Shown: positions 7,298 to 17,292, numbered from the stretch's first letter. The stretch is DNA of 64,000 nt from Pseudarthrobacter raffinosi (GCF_023913735.1 NZ_JAMXBH010000010.1:124001-188000), one strand, 5' to 3'. A program made the numbers and translations. Notes: generated by a model from the letters alone, not told the origin.

Positions 7298-9196
7298 CTA
7301 GTCCAGGGAGTCCTTCCAGGCGCCGTGGAGGTCTGCGAAGCGTCCGCCGCCGCCGATGAGTTCCGCGGGGGTGCCGTCCTCAACCACGCGGCCGTCATGG
7401 ACCACCAGGACGCGGTCGGCGGTTTCGACGGTGGAGAGGCGGTGCGCGATGATCAGCGCCGTCCGGCCGCCGCCCGCAGAAGCTGAGCCCTCGGTCGCAA
7501 ACCCCGCACCAGACGAGCCCGGGGCACCTGCCGGACTGCCGGCGTCGGACGTTGCCCGCAGAAGGCGCGCCAGGCCGCTCTGGACGAGCCGCTCAGAGGG
7601 GATATCCAGCGACGAGGTGGCCTCGTCCAGGATCAGCACCGCCGGCCGGGCCAGGAACGCCCTGGCGAAGCTGATCAGCTGCCGTTGCCCGGAGGACACC
7701 CTGCCGCCGCGCTTGTTGACATCGGTGTCATAGCCTTCGGGGAGTTCGGTAATGAAGTCGTGGGCGCCCACGGTCCGGGCAGCATCCTCGATCTCCGCCC
7801 GGGAAGCCTCCGGCCGGCCAAGGGCGATGTTGTCCGCCACGGAGCCGCTGAACAGGAACGCCTCCTGCGTGACCATCACGATGTTCCGGCGCAGGTCCGT
7901 GGTGGTGAGGCTGCGCAGGTCCACTCCGTCCAGGGTCAGGGAGCCGGAGGAGACGTCGTAGAAGCGGGCGATCAGCTTGGCAAGCGTGGATTTCCCGGCG
8001 CCGGTCTGCCCCACCAGGGCAACGGTCTGGCCGGCGGGGATGTGCAGGTCCATGGTGGGGATGACCACAGGGCCGTCGCCGTAGCGGAACTCCACACCCT
8101 TGAAATCGACGGCGCCCCTGGCATCGCGGAGCGCAACAGGGTTCTTGGGCGGACGGACCGTGGGAACCTCCTCCAGCAGGCCGGACACCTTCTCCAGGGC
8201 AGCCTGGGCGCTCTGGAAGGAGTTGTAGAACATGGCCATCTGGTCCACCGGCTGGAAGAAGCGTTTGGTGGACAGGATCAGTGCCAGCAGCACGCCCACG
8301 GCAAGGTCCCCGCCCAGCACACGGAACCCGCCAAACAGGAGCACCACGGCCACGCAGACGTTGCCGATCAGCACCAGCCCGGGCTGGAAGATGCCGTTGA
8401 GGTTGATAGAGCGGACCGTTACCAGCCGGTAGTCCTCAGCCAGCCGGCCATACGTCCCGGCGTTCTCAGTTTCCCTTCGGAAAGCCTTCACGGCGCGGAT
8501 CCCGGTCATGGTCTCCACAAAATGCACAATCAGCCGGGCGGACACCACCCGGGATTCGCGGAATACGATCTGGGAGTGCTTCTGGTACCAGCGCGAAAGG
8601 AAGTACATCGGGACGCCGGCGGCCAGCACGATCAGCCCGCTGCGCCAGTCCAAGGCAAACACCGTCACAGCCGTGAAGACCATAAACAGCAGGCCCGAGG
8701 CCAGGGAGCTGACGCCGGAGTCGAGGAGTTCCCGCAGCGCATCCAGGTCCGAGGTCTGCCGGGCGATGATCCGTCCCGACGTGTACTTTTCGTGGAACTC
8801 CAGGCTCAGGCGCTGCGTGTGCCGGAAGACCCGGACGCGCAGGTCCAGCAGCATCGCCTGGCTGAGCCGCGCGGTGGAGGTGACGTAGAGGGCGGTGAGT
8901 CCCGCCGTCGCGATCGCTGCGAGCAGGTAGGCGACGCCGGTAAGCACCAGAGGGAGGTTGTCGCCCGCCTGCAACGACGGGAGCGCGTGGTCGATGCCGA
9001 ACGCGATCAGTGCAGGCCCGGCCACGCGCGCGGCCTGGGACAGGACCACGGTGGCGATGGTCAGCCAGAACCTGAGCCGCACCGGACGGATCAGGGTGGC
9101 CAAAAGGGCGAGCGACCGCCGTCGTACGGTTTTACTGTCCGACTTGCTGAGGTGGGTGTCGTCCTCGTTGGCGGTGCCGAAGGTTGTGTTACTCAT
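7298..9196 (-). CDS. ABC exporter subunit (permease-ATPase fusion), second gene of pair
   Basis: A 632-residue half-transporter with six membrane helices (residues about 35-330) fused to an ATPase domain. Walker A is GQTGAGKST, Walker B is [11 protein letters not shown] with the catalytic glutamate intact, but the ABC signature reads VSSGQRQ instead of LSGGQ. The ATPase contains an unusual Ser/Gly/Ala-rich insertion ([21 protein letters not shown]) after the D-loop, before the H-loop IIAHRLSTV. The ATG overlaps the stop of the preceding gene (ATGA), so the two subunits are made together. The substrate is unknown; the family includes multidrug and lipid exporters. Confidence 0.9.
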   Translation of the reverse strand: MSNTTFGTANEDDTHLSKSDSKTVRRRSLALLATLIRPVRLRFWLTIATVVLSQAARVAGPALIAFGIDHALPSLQAGDNLPLVLTGVAYLLAAIATAGLTALYVTSTARLSQAMLLDLRVRVFRHTQRLSLEFHEKYTSGRIIARQTSDLDALRELLDSGVSSLASGLLFMVFTAVTVFALDWRSGLIVLAAGVPMYFLSRWYQKHSQIVFRESRVVSARLIVHFVETMTGIRAVKAFRRETENAGTYGRLAEDYRLVTVRSINLNGIFQPGLVLIGNVCVAVVLLFGGFRVLGGDLAVGVLLALILSTKRFFQPVDQMAMFYNSFQSAQAALEKVSGLLEEVPTVRPPKNPVALRDARGAVDFKGVEFRYGDGPVVIPTMDLHIPAGQTVALVGQTGAGKSTLAKLIARFYDVSSGSLTLDGVDLRSLTTTDLRRNIVMVTQEAFLFSGSVADNIALGRPEASRAEIEDAARTVGAHDFITELPEGYDTDVNKRGGRVSSGQRQLISFARAFLARPAVLILDEATSSLDIPSERLVQSGLARLLRATSDAGSPAGAPGSSGAGFATEGSASAGGGRTALIIAHRLSTVETADRVLVVHDGRVVEDGTPAELIGGGGRFADLHGAWKDSLD

Positions 9197-11001
9197 CGGA
9201 TGCTGTCCTCTGACTCGTCCTCAAGCTCCGACAGTTCCGAATCCAGGTCCCGTGGTTCCTGGTCCAGGCTGGCGATGACGTAGCGGTAATGGGGGTTGTG
9301 CGCCAGAAGTTCCGTGTGGGTTCCGACGGCGGCGATCCGGCCATCCTCGAGCAGCGCCACCCGGTCGGCCAGCGCCACGGTGGACGGGCGGTGCGCGACG
9401 ATCAGCGTGGTGGTGTCCTTCAGGACCGCGCGGAGCCGGGTCTCCACAAGCTCCTCGGTGTGCACGTCCAGGGCCGAGAGCGGATCGTCCAGTACGAGGA
9501 CCCGGGGCCGCGCCGCGATGGCCCGGGCCAGGGCGATCCGCTGCCGCTGCCCGCCGGAGAGGCTCAGTCCCTCCTCGCCGATGAGGGTGGCCACGCCTTC
9601 CGGCAGCGAGTACGCGAAGTGCGCCTGCGCTACATCCAGGGCTTCGTCCAGGGCTCCCTCGGTCCGGTCGGGCGCCCCGAGGAGCACGTTGTCGCGGACG
9701 GAATTGGAGAACAGCGTGGTGTCCTCGAACGCGACGCCCACCACGCGCCGGAGCCCGTCGACGTCGAACTCGCGCAGGTCCACCCCGTCGATGGTGATGG
9801 AGCCGTCGGTGACGTCGAACAGGCGCGGGACCAGCTGGATCAGCGCGCTCTTGCCGCTTCCCGTGATGCCCACCAGGGCCATGGTCTCGCCCGGCCGGAC
9901 GTCCAGATTGATCTCTTTGAGGATGGGCTTGTCCGGTGCGTCCTCGAACGCGAATGTGGCGTTCTTGAAGCTGAGCGCGCCCTTCAGCTGCGAGGGGGTG
10001 CGCGGCGCCGGGGGACTGGTGATGGTGTTGACCGAATCCATGACCTCGAAGTGGCGGTCGACGGCGGACTTGGCGGTGAGTGCCATGGCCAGCAGCATGC
10101 CGGAGAACTCCACCGGCGTCGCAATGACGGCGGCGGTGGCGAAGAAAGCCACCAGGGCGCCGATGCTCAACTGGCCGCTGGCGCAGAGCATCACACCCAC
10201 CACCAGCCCGGCGCCGAGCGCGAGTTCCGGCAGCAGGGTAACCACCATGGTGAACGTTGCCTGGTGCTTGGCCTTCACGATCTCGGTCTGGCGGAGTTCC
10301 TCGGCCTGCTCGTTGAAGTTCTCCAGGGCCTCGCGGCTGCGGCCGAAGGCCTTCAGGACGCGGATGCCGTGGACGGATTCCTCCACCGTGGTGGCGAGGT
10401 CGCCGGCCTGGTCCTGGCTCCGCCGCGCCACCTTGCTGAAGCGCGTCCGGAACCGGAAACCGTAGGCCATGACGGGCACCGCTGCGGCCAGGAAAATCAG
10501 GGCCAGCTGCCAGCTCATGGAGAACATAACCACAATGCCGATGACCACCGTGAGCGTGGTGACCACCAGCATGATGGCACCGAAAGCCATCCAGCGGCGC
10601 AGGAAGTTCAGGTCCGTCATGGCACGCGACAGCAGCTGGCCGGAGCCCCAGCGGTCGTGGAAGGACACAGTCAGGTCCTGCAGGTGCCCATAGAGCGAGA
10701 CCCGCATCCGGGTTTCCACGGTGGTGGCCGGGTTGATCACAAACTGCCGGCGGAGGGCCACGAGTCCCGCCTCGGCGATGCCCAGGACCAGGATGACGAC
10801 GGCGGCAGTCCAGACGGCGTCCGACGCGCCACCGGGTTTGAGGGACTCATTTACGAGGACGCGCAGCACCTGCGGTATGGTCAGCGCCACGACGCTGGCC
10901 AGAAGTGCGCAGAGTAGCCCCATCACCAGCCGGGGGATGATCGGCCTCACGTGAGGGTAAAGACGGCTGATGGATCTGAAAAATGAGGTCTGCTTGGCCA
11001 T
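9193..11001 (-). CDS. ABC exporter subunit (permease-ATPase fusion), first gene of pair
   Basis: A 602-residue half-transporter with six membrane helices and an ATPase domain. Walker A is GITGSGKSA and the signature [10 protein letters not shown] is canonical, but Walker B reads [11 protein letters not shown], with Asp in place of the catalytic Glu. Combined with the altered signature of the partner, this is the pattern of heterodimeric exporters with one degenerate ATP site (TM287/288 type). The C-terminus is acidic ([13 protein letters not shown]). It is the first gene of the operon; a GTAGTT-N9-AACTAC dyad lies 28-48 bp upstream. Confidence 0.9.
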   Translation of the reverse strand: MAKQTSFFRSISRLYPHVRPIIPRLVMGLLCALLASVVALTIPQVLRVLVNESLKPGGASDAVWTAAVVILVLGIAEAGLVALRRQFVINPATTVETRMRVSLYGHLQDLTVSFHDRWGSGQLLSRAMTDLNFLRRWMAFGAIMLVVTTLTVVIGIVVMFSMSWQLALIFLAAAVPVMAYGFRFRTRFSKVARRSQDQAGDLATTVEESVHGIRVLKAFGRSREALENFNEQAEELRQTEIVKAKHQATFTMVVTLLPELALGAGLVVGVMLCASGQLSIGALVAFFATAAVIATPVEFSGMLLAMALTAKSAVDRHFEVMDSVNTITSPPAPRTPSQLKGALSFKNATFAFEDAPDKPILKEINLDVRPGETMALVGITGSGKSALIQLVPRLFDVTDGSITIDGVDLREFDVDGLRRVVGVAFEDTTLFSNSVRDNVLLGAPDRTEGALDEALDVAQAHFAYSLPEGVATLIGEEGLSLSGGQRQRIALARAIAARPRVLVLDDPLSALDVHTEELVETRLRAVLKDTTTLIVAHRPSTVALADRVALLEDGRIAAVGTHTELLAHNPHYRYVIASLDQEPRDLDSELSELEDESEDSIR

Positions 11002-11028
11002 GCCCGCTTCTCAAGCTCTAAATCGAAT

Positions 11029-11049
11029 GTAGTTTCCCTTAGCAACTAC
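11029..11049. promoter_or_regulatory. Possible MarR-type operator upstream of the ABC exporter operon
   Basis: GTAGTT (11029-11034) and AACTAC (11044-11049) form a perfect 6-bp inverted repeat with 9-bp spacer just upstream of the first exporter gene. TAGTT/AACTA dyads of this spacing are typical of MarR-family sites that control drug exporters. No MarR gene is in the window. Confidence 0.4.
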
Positions 11050-11083
11050 CCTATGCCATGGCGTGAGCAGGTTCACACCTTCG

Positions 11084-12031
11084 TTATTCGGGGGAGGTGA
11101 GCGTCAGCAGGACGGCCTCGGGTTTGCAGGCGATGCGGATGGGAGCGAACCGGGAGGTGCCGATGCCGCCCGAGACGTTGACCGGCGTCGTACGTCCGTT
11201 GCTTTCCCAGTTGTTGAGTCCCTTGGCCCGCCACGTGGGGAGGTCGCAGTTGGACACCAGGGCGCCGTAGCCGGGGATGCAGAGCTGGCCGCCATGGGTG
11301 TGGCCCGCCAGCAGCAGGTCCGCGCCGTCCTGCGTGAAGTGGTCCAGGACCCGCTGGTACGGGGCATGGATGACCGCAACGCGGAGGTGCGCGTTCTCAT
11401 CCTGGTCACGGGTGCCGCGGGGCCAGCCCGCATAGCGCTCCCGGCCCAAGTGCGGATCGTCCACGCCGGAAAAGTCGAAACGGATGCCCTTCAACACCAC
11501 CGACTGGTGCCGGTTGGTGAGGTCCACCCAGCCGCCCATGCCGAAGCCGGACCGCAGCCGCGGCCAGTCCAGTTCGATGGGTTTGGGCTTGACCTTGGAC
11601 GGGCCCAGCAGGTAGGAACCGGGGTTCTTGAATCTAGGGCCGAAGTAGTCGTTGGACCCCGGGACGAAAACGCCGGGAAACTCCAGAAGCGGTCGCAGTG
11701 CCTTGAGCAGGGGCTCCACCGCCTTGACGTGGCTGAGGTTGTCCCCGGTGTTGACCACCAGGTCCGGCTCCAGCGACGCCAGCGACTCCAGCCAGCGCGC
11801 CTTGGTGTCCTGGCCCGGGACGAAGTGGATGTCGCTCAGGTGCAGGACGCGGAAGGGCGGGTGGCCTGCGGGCAGGATGGGCAGTGCCTCCTCGCGCAGG
11901 ACAAACTGGTTCTTCTCCCACAGCCCGTATCCGAAGGCGGCGAGACCCGCTGCGGTTCCCGCGCCAGCGGTGACGGCAAAGCCGCGCCCGATGTTCCGGA
12001 CGCGGCTGGCCAATGCAGGGCTGACTGCCAT
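11084..12031 (-). CDS. Metallophosphoesterase (calcineurin-like, YkuE-type)
   Basis: A 315-residue protein with a hydrophobic N-terminal segment (RGFAVTAGAGTAAGLAAFGYG) that probably anchors or exports it. The metal-binding motifs of the calcineurin-like fold follow in order: LHLSDIHFVPGQ, NTGDNLS, VPGSNDYFG and LLAGHTHGGQ. Relatives act on lipid-linked or other phosphate esters at the membrane; the exact substrate is not evident. It begins six bases after the penicillin-binding protein gene and is probably cotranscribed with it, a pairing common in actinobacteria. Confidence 0.88.
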   Translation of the reverse strand: MAVSPALASRVRNIGRGFAVTAGAGTAAGLAAFGYGLWEKNQFVLREEALPILPAGHPPFRVLHLSDIHFVPGQDTKARWLESLASLEPDLVVNTGDNLSHVKAVEPLLKALRPLLEFPGVFVPGSNDYFGPRFKNPGSYLLGPSKVKPKPIELDWPRLRSGFGMGGWVDLTNRHQSVVLKGIRFDFSGVDDPHLGRERYAGWPRGTRDQDENAHLRVAVIHAPYQRVLDHFTQDGADLLLAGHTHGGQLCIPGYGALVSNCDLPTWRAKGLNNWESNGRTTPVNVSGGIGTSRFAPIRIACKPEAVLLTLTSPE

Positions 12032-12037
12032 GGGAGG

Positions 12038-14314
12038 CTAGTTCTTCTTGTCGCTGTTGCCCGGTGCAGGGTCCGTGGACGGCTGCGGGGCGGGAGCCGT
12101 GGCAGGCGCGGTGGCCTGCGTTGACGGCGTGGTCCGGGCGGGCGTTCCGCTCACCATGTTGGTGGGCGGGGCCGTGAACGCGTTGGTGCCATACGCCGGA
12201 GCGACCTGGGCCATGTACTTGGAGAACATGGGACCGGCGATCATGTAACCGTCGATCGCCTTGTAGAACTTTCCATTGACCGTGAGGTTACGGCCCTCAC
12301 GGCTCTGGTCACCCAGCGGGTCACCGAACCATGCGGCGGTGGCCACACCGGTGGTGAAACCGACCACCCAGGTGGATCCGTTGGTGTCGTTGGTGCCGGT
12401 CTTGGCGGCCACCGGGAAGTTGGTCTTCGTGGAGAGTCGCGGCTTGATGAGGGATCCGGACCCCTCATCCAGGACCTTCTGCATGGCATACGCAACGCCC
12501 CGGGCGACCTCCGGTTTGACGGCATCCCGGCAGCTCGTGGCCTGTGCCGGGAGCTGCGCGCCGGTCTGGTCCGTGACAGAGGTGATAGCGATGGGCTCGC
12601 AGTACTTGCCGTCATTGGCGAACGTGGCAAACGCGGAGGCCATGGTCAGCGGGGCGGTCTGCGTGGAGCCGATCAGGTTGGCCAAAGTGGTCATCTTGAC
12701 CTTCGGGTTGGGATCTTCAGCCGAGGGCAGGCCGCCGTGGATTCCGACCGCATCCACGATCTTCTGGATGCCGCAGAGGTCAACCTGAGCCGCCGAGGCG
12801 AAGGTGGCCGTGTTGATCGAGTTCTGCAGGCCGTACAGGATCGTCATGTTCCGGTAGTAGCCCTCGTCGGAGTTCTGCAGGTCAAAGCTGCCGGGAATCC
12901 TGGCGTCGTACCAGCCAACGGTGGGGTCCGGGCACGTGTTCTTCCAGGGGAAGTTCTGCGGGTACTTGCGAGTGGCGGCGTTGATGTTGGTGTTCATGGC
13001 CTTGCCCTCGTTCAGCCATTCGGCGAACGTGAAGGGCTTCATGGTGGAACCGGGCTGGAATCCGCCCAGGCCGTTGAGGTCGTTGCCGTCCTTGTCCAGC
13101 TTGTCTACGTTGAAGTTCTGCGTCTGGTTGAACTTGCCTTCGGTGGGCAGGAACGACGTGTTCTGCGCCATGTTCAGGATCTTGCCGGTGTTGGGCTGCA
13201 CGGAGACGATGGACGCACCCCAGTTGTCCGGATTGACGCCGGCGGCTGCATCAGACTCAGCTTGGGCAACGTTTTGGGCGTTGACGTCCAGCGTGGTGGT
13301 GATGGTCAGGCCACCGCGGAAGATCTTCTGTTCGCGCTCTTTTGCGTCCGCACCGTAGGCCGGGTTGTTAAGCAGCAGGTGTAGCACGTAGTTGCAGAAG
13401 TAAGGTGCCGTGGTGGCGTACGCGCAGCCCTGGCGTGACTCTGTGATCTTCGGTTCCACGGGGGTGGCCACAGCGGCGTCGTGATCGACCTGGGTAATCT
13501 TTCCCTGGTCCAGCATGAGGCCCAGCACCAGGTCCCGGCGCTGTTTGGCGTTCTCCGGGTTGGTGATGGGGTCAAACGCTGACGGGCTGTTAACGAGGCC
13601 AGCCAGGAGTGCTGCCTGCGGGAGGGTCAGATCCTTGGCGGTGGTGCTGAAGAAGAATTTGGACGCGGCCTCGATGCCGTAGGCGTCGCGGTTGAAGAAG
13701 ACGATGTTGAGGTAACCCTCGAGGATCTGTTCCTTGGAGAATTCCTTCTCCAGGGCGATCGCGAGCTTCATTTCGCGAAGCTTGTCTCCCACGCCCTTGT
13801 TAACACCGTTGAGCTTGATGTCCTCAGTGTTTCCCTCGGCAGCGAGGTTGGAGTTGAGCACGTTGTTCACGTACTGCTGGGTGATGGTGGAGGCACCCTG
13901 TTTGTTGCCACGGGCTGTGCTGACCATGGCGCGGAGGATGCCGGTGGTGTCCACACCGCCATGCTCGTAGAACCGGCTGTCCTCGACAGCGATGATGGCT
14001 TCCTTCACGAACGGCGAGATCTGGTCGAGGGCAACCTTGGTCCGGTTTTCCTCGTAGAGGTTCGCGATCAGGCTGCCGTCCGCGGCGAGGATCCGGGTGG
14101 ACTGGCTGGGGGGGTCCACTTGCAGCTCTGCCGGGAGGGTATCGAAGAACTCGATAGAACCGCTTGCCGCGCTGCCGGAAACGGCCGCAGCCGGAACCAG
14201 CAGGCCCGCCACCAGGACACCACAAATCGCGCTCACACCGAGGAAACCAAATATCTTTCCGAGGGTAGTGGCCGTGTCGAAAATGGGGTTCTTACGAGTC
14301 ACCATGTTTTCCAC
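12038..14314 (-). CDS. Bifunctional penicillin-binding protein (class A)
   Basis: A 758-residue peptidoglycan synthase: one N-terminal membrane anchor (about residues 18-45), then a GT51 glycosyltransferase domain with VEDSRFYEHGGVDTTG and GASTITQQYVNN, and a transpeptidase domain with the SxxK serine in GSTMKPF, the SxN motif in LQNSINTA and the KTG motif in AAKTGTND. The C-terminus is a Thr/Ala/Pro-rich tail without PASTA domains. Start could be this ATG or the internal ATG at 14305 (MVTRKNP). It acts outside the membrane in cell-wall growth and is followed by the metallophosphoesterase gene. Confidence 0.95.
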   Translation of the reverse strand: MENMVTRKNPIFDTATTLGKIFGFLGVSAICGVLVAGLLVPAAAVSGSAASGSIEFFDTLPAELQVDPPSQSTRILAADGSLIANLYEENRTKVALDQISPFVKEAIIAVEDSRFYEHGGVDTTGILRAMVSTARGNKQGASTITQQYVNNVLNSNLAAEGNTEDIKLNGVNKGVGDKLREMKLAIALEKEFSKEQILEGYLNIVFFNRDAYGIEAASKFFFSTTAKDLTLPQAALLAGLVNSPSAFDPITNPENAKQRRDLVLGLMLDQGKITQVDHDAAVATPVEPKITESRQGCAYATTAPYFCNYVLHLLLNNPAYGADAKEREQKIFRGGLTITTTLDVNAQNVAQAESDAAAGVNPDNWGASIVSVQPNTGKILNMAQNTSFLPTEGKFNQTQNFNVDKLDKDGNDLNGLGGFQPGSTMKPFTFAEWLNEGKAMNTNINAATRKYPQNFPWKNTCPDPTVGWYDARIPGSFDLQNSDEGYYRNMTILYGLQNSINTATFASAAQVDLCGIQKIVDAVGIHGGLPSAEDPNPKVKMTTLANLIGSTQTAPLTMASAFATFANDGKYCEPIAITSVTDQTGAQLPAQATSCRDAVKPEVARGVAYAMQKVLDEGSGSLIKPRLSTKTNFPVAAKTGTNDTNGSTWVVGFTTGVATAAWFGDPLGDQSREGRNLTVNGKFYKAIDGYMIAGPMFSKYMAQVAPAYGTNAFTAPPTNMVSGTPARTTPSTQATAPATAPAPQPSTDPAPGNSDKKN

Positions 14315-14342
14315 TTTACCGGCAAGGACTAGTCTTTAGCTC

Positions 14343-14498
14343 ATGACCAAATGGGAGTACGCGACGATTCCGCTCATTATTCACGCCACCAAGCAGATCC
14401 TGGACCAGTGGGGAGAGGACGGCTGGGAGCTCGTCCAGGTAATCACCGGACCTGACGGCAACGGCCTGGTTGCCTACCTCAAGAGGGAGAAGCAGTAG
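14343..14498 (+). CDS. Small DUF4177-like protein (51 aa)
   Basis: A 51-residue protein beginning MTKWEYATIPLIIHATKQIL and containing DQWGEDGWELVQV, the pattern of short DUF4177-type proteins, ending in GLVAYLKREKQ. It is divergent from the penicillin-binding protein gene (28 bp gap) and lies two bases before the RidA-like gene, so the two are cotranscribed. Function is unknown; it has no signal peptide or membrane segment. Confidence 0.82.
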   Translation: MTKWEYATIPLIIHATKQILDQWGEDGWELVQVITGPDGNGLVAYLKREKQ

Positions 14499-14500
14499 CA

Positions 14501-15058
14501 ATGAGCACCCCCGCAGAGACCACGTCCGGCCCTTTATCCACGCCGGAAAACGCGTCTGAGTCAGCGCCGGTTTCCGCCGTCGAGCAGCGCCTCGCCGAGC
14601 TGGGACTGACCCTCCCCGAGGTGGCCGCTCCCGTCGCCGCCTACGTGCCGGCCGTCATCACCGGCAGCCATGTTTACACGTCCGGCCAGCTGCCGTTTAT
14701 TAACGGCAAACTCGAAGCAACCGGCAAGGTCTCCACCGGCACAGAGGGCGCCTCCGACGAGCCCACCGTGTCCCCGGAGGACGCCAAGGCCTACGCCGCT
14801 GTCTGCGCCATCAACGCACTGGCGGCCATCAAGAGCGTCATCGGCGATCTGGACCGCATCACCCGCATCGTCAAGGTGGTGGGCTTCGTGTCCTCCGATC
14901 CGGCCTTCACCGGACAGCCTGGCGTCATCAACGGTGCGTCCGAGCTCCTCGGCCAGGTCTTTGGTGACGCAGGCCGGCACGCCCGCTCCGCCGTCGGCGT
15001 GTCGGTTCTTCCGCTCGACTCTCCCGTAGAGGTCGAACTGATCGCTGAATTCAGCTAA
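14501..15058 (+). CDS. RidA/YjgF-family protein
   Basis: A 185-residue protein, longer than the usual 125-155 because of an acidic, Ser/Thr/Glu-rich leader of about 25 residues (MSTPAETTSGPLSTPENASE). From VEQRLAELGLTLPEVAAPVA on, it follows the RidA-like fold, with VYTSGQLPFINGKL and RIVKVVGFVSSDPAFTGQP. RidA proteins deaminate reactive enamine/imine intermediates, but this subgroup lacks firm biochemical assignment. It is tightly coupled to the DUF4177-like gene before it and the Nudix gene 17 bp after it. Confidence 0.88.
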   Translation: MSTPAETTSGPLSTPENASESAPVSAVEQRLAELGLTLPEVAAPVAAYVPAVITGSHVYTSGQLPFINGKLEATGKVSTGTEGASDEPTVSPEDAKAYAAVCAINALAAIKSVIGDLDRITRIVKVVGFVSSDPAFTGQPGVINGASELLGQVFGDAGRHARSAVGVSVLPLDSPVEVELIAEFS

Positions 15059-15075
15059 GGACCCGGTTCACTCAA

Positions 15076-15987
15076 TTGCCTCAGCTCGCCCGACGATTAT
15101 TTGCCCTTCCTCCGGATCTTGAAGGGGCTGCCCAAAGCTGGCTCGAACACGGTGAGCGGACCCCGCGTGCCGCCCGCTACGCATCGTCCGTTGTGCTGCT
15201 GCGGGACTCGCCCACCGGCCTGGAGACATGGCTGGGGTACCGGCCCGGCTCCTCGCCGCTGGGCGTCCTCGCTTTCCCCGGAGGTTCCCTGGAGGCGTCC
15301 GACAACGACGCCGTCGGCTGGCTGGGCCCCTCACCCCAGCATTGGGCCGAGCAGATGGGGACGGACGACGTCGGGCTGGCGCGGCGCCACGTGGTGGGCG
15401 CCATCCGCGAACTCTTTGAGGAAGCCGGCGTGCTCCTTGCCGGGCCGGACATGTCCACCACCGTGGAAAACACGTCAACGCAGGACTGGATGCGGGCCCG
15501 TGTGGCCGTTGCCGACCAGGAGAAGACCTTCACGGAGCTCCTCGCCAAGCGGGGACTCTCGCTGCGGACCGATCTGCTGAAGCCGCTCGTCAACTGGCGC
15601 AGCCCGGACTTCGCGCACCGCCGCTTCGACACCCGCTATTTCGCCGCCACCGTCCCCATGAACCAGCAGCCCAGCCTGCTGGAGAGCAAGGGCGTCTGGG
15701 GCCGCTGGGTGTGCGCCACCAAGGCCATCGCCGCGCGCAGCACCACTGCCCTGGGCGATGAAGTGGGCCAGGAGAACACCGTTGGCCTTACCCTCGGCCA
15801 GCTCCTGGTGCCGGGGTCGGAGATCATGCTGGAGAAGATGGCCGCAGCGAACGGCTGCATCGCCTACCTCAGCTACAAGCGCAAACCCCACGTGTACCAG
15901 GCACGGCTGGTCGAAGAAGAGGGCACGCTCATGCTCGAAGTCGAGGCCGCCAAAACCGTAGCAGGAGACCCCCAGCGCGAACGCTAG
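15076..15987 (+). CDS. Nudix hydrolase (NUDT19-like, split Nudix box)
   Basis: A 303-residue protein read from a TTG start. It contains LAFPGGSLEASDND, then an insertion of about 30 residues, then AIRELFEEAGVLL, so the Nudix box is split as in NUDT19/NUDT7-like enzymes that hydrolyse CoA or related diphosphates. The helix residues REL-EEAG are intact. The substrate is not determined. The start is uncertain since only a weak AAGGA lies upstream. It is the last gene of the unit that begins with the DUF4177-like gene. Confidence 0.82.
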   Translation: MPQLARRLFALPPDLEGAAQSWLEHGERTPRAARYASSVVLLRDSPTGLETWLGYRPGSSPLGVLAFPGGSLEASDNDAVGWLGPSPQHWAEQMGTDDVGLARRHVVGAIRELFEEAGVLLAGPDMSTTVENTSTQDWMRARVAVADQEKTFTELLAKRGLSLRTDLLKPLVNWRSPDFAHRRFDTRYFAATVPMNQQPSLLESKGVWGRWVCATKAIAARSTTALGDEVGQENTVGLTLGQLLVPGSEIMLEKMAAANGCIAYLSYKRKPHVYQARLVEEEGTLMLEVEAAKTVAGDPQRER

Positions 15988-16048
15988 TCCGCGGACCGCC
16001 CGGTTAAGTCCGCCGGACAGCGGCCCTTCGCCGTCGCTTAGACACGAC

Positions 16049-16094
16049 GCATAGGGAAACCTCCGGTCGCTGTGCGACCTCCGGTTCCCGATGC
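16049..16094. repeat. Long intergenic hairpin
   Basis: GCATAGGGAAACC (16049-16061) pairs with GGTTCCCGATGC (16083-16094) with one mismatch and one bulge, and inside it GGTCGC (16065-16070) pairs perfectly with GCGACC (16074-16079). It lies in the 362-bp gap between the converging Nudix and Crp genes and may belong to the same repeat unit as the following cluster. Confidence 0.5.
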
Positions 16095-16135
16095 GCCGCG
16101 ATGCGCTCCTACGCGAAAGACCGCCGCCCAACTCG

Positions 16136-16238
16136 AACGCTCTCTCACTTGATGCAGGTTTTTGGGCAACGCTCTCTCACTTTCCCTAAGAAAGTGAGAG
16201 AGCAGTTGGGGAAAAGCCCCATAAAGTGAGAGAGCGTT
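16136..16238. repeat. Nested REP-like palindromic cluster
   Basis: Four copies of one 12-15-bp unit. AACGCTCTCTCACTT occurs directly at 16136-16150 and 16168-16182. It occurs inverted at 16192-16203 (AAGTGAGAGAGC) and 16224-16238 (full AAGTGAGAGAGCGTT). The inner pair makes a 14-bp perfect stem with a CCTAA loop, and a small GGGG-CCCC hairpin sits between copies 3 and 4. The gap 15988-16349 holds this and the preceding hairpin, and no gene. Confidence 0.75.
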
Positions 16239-16349
16239 GGCAGGGCGTAACGCAAAAGGCCCCAAGGGTGGCATCCGGAAGCATGCGTCAAAGCGACGAA
16301 GGAGCAGCACGCGGAGGATGTCAGCCTTAGGGCCTCAATCGTGAAAGGA

Positions 16350-17027
16350 CTAGCGGGAGCGCTGGCGGAGGCGCTGCATGTCGAGGATCACTACGGCACG
16401 GGCTTCGAGGCGGAGCCAGCCGCGCTGGACGAACTCTGCCAGGGCCTTGTTGACCGTCTCGCGTGAGGCGCCTACCAGCTGGGCCAGCTCTTCCTGGGTG
16501 AGCTCGTGGGCTACCAGGACGCCGTCAGTTGCCGGGCGGCCGAAGCGGTCGGCCAGGTCGAGCAGGGCCTTGGCCACGCGGCCGGGGACGTCGGAGAACA
16601 CCAGGTCCGAGAGTGAATCGTTGGTGCGGCGCAGGCGACGGGCCAGGGCCTGCAGCAGCTGCGCCGAAACCTCGGGGCGCGTCCGCAGCAGGGCGTTGAG
16701 GCTTTCGTTCTTCAGGCCAGCAAGGCGGGTTTCGGAGACAGCCGTGGCCGTGGCCGTGCGGGGGCTGGGGTCAAAGAGTGCCATTTCGCCGAACAGTTCA
16801 CCCGGGCCCAGTATGGCGAGCAGGGACTCCCTGCCATCGGGGGACGTGCGGCCCAGCTTCACCTTGCCGGAGACGATGAAGTAGAGCTGGTCGCCCTGGT
16901 CGCCCTCGCGGAATACCGATGCACCGCGGGAGAGGTCCACCTCGGTCAGCTCGTCCGTCAGCAGGCGGAATGCTTCGTCGTCGAGCGTGGCAAATAGGGG
17001 TGCTCGGCGCAGTACCTCGATGTCCAT
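16350..17027 (-). CDS. Crp/Fnr-family transcriptional regulator (GlxR-like)
   Basis: A 225-residue protein with an N-terminal cyclic-nucleotide-binding domain (GDQLYFIVSGKVKLGR, then GPGELFGEMALFDPSPRTATA, the phosphate-binding cassette with Glu and Arg-Thr) and a C-terminal winged helix with LTQEELAQLVGASRETVNKAL as DNA-reading helix. It closely resembles corynebacterial GlxR, the cAMP-responsive global regulator of carbon use. TGTGA-N6-TCACA-type sites occur upstream of a sugar binding protein gene (33267-33282) and of acs (35605-35620) in this window. A weak half-site TGTGA lies upstream of its own gene near 17094. Confidence 0.93.
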   Translation of the reverse strand: MDIEVLRRAPLFATLDDEAFRLLTDELTEVDLSRGASVFREGDQGDQLYFIVSGKVKLGRTSPDGRESLLAILGPGELFGEMALFDPSPRTATATAVSETRLAGLKNESLNALLRTRPEVSAQLLQALARRLRRTNDSLSDLVFSDVPGRVAKALLDLADRFGRPATDGVLVAHELTQEELAQLVGASRETVNKALAEFVQRGWLRLEARAVVILDMQRLRQRSR

Positions 17028-17292
17028 GAAATCTCCTGAATAAAAAGTGTCGGCTGTGGCGCTTTTGCCATTGTTTCAGAATTTTCAAGGTTCTGTGACG
17101 TACTTGGCAGCGGAAACGCCGCTGACACTGTGCAATGCGGGCCCGATCCGGTGCCCGGCCGCGCCCGGGGTGTGAGTTTGACGACTGAACGTGAGGCGAA
17201 CCTGGCCCCAATAGGCGGGAGACTGGCGCCCACGGAATAATGTCAGCCTGCGCCACTAGAATTGGGTCTCAACCGTATTAGAGGAGCGCTCA

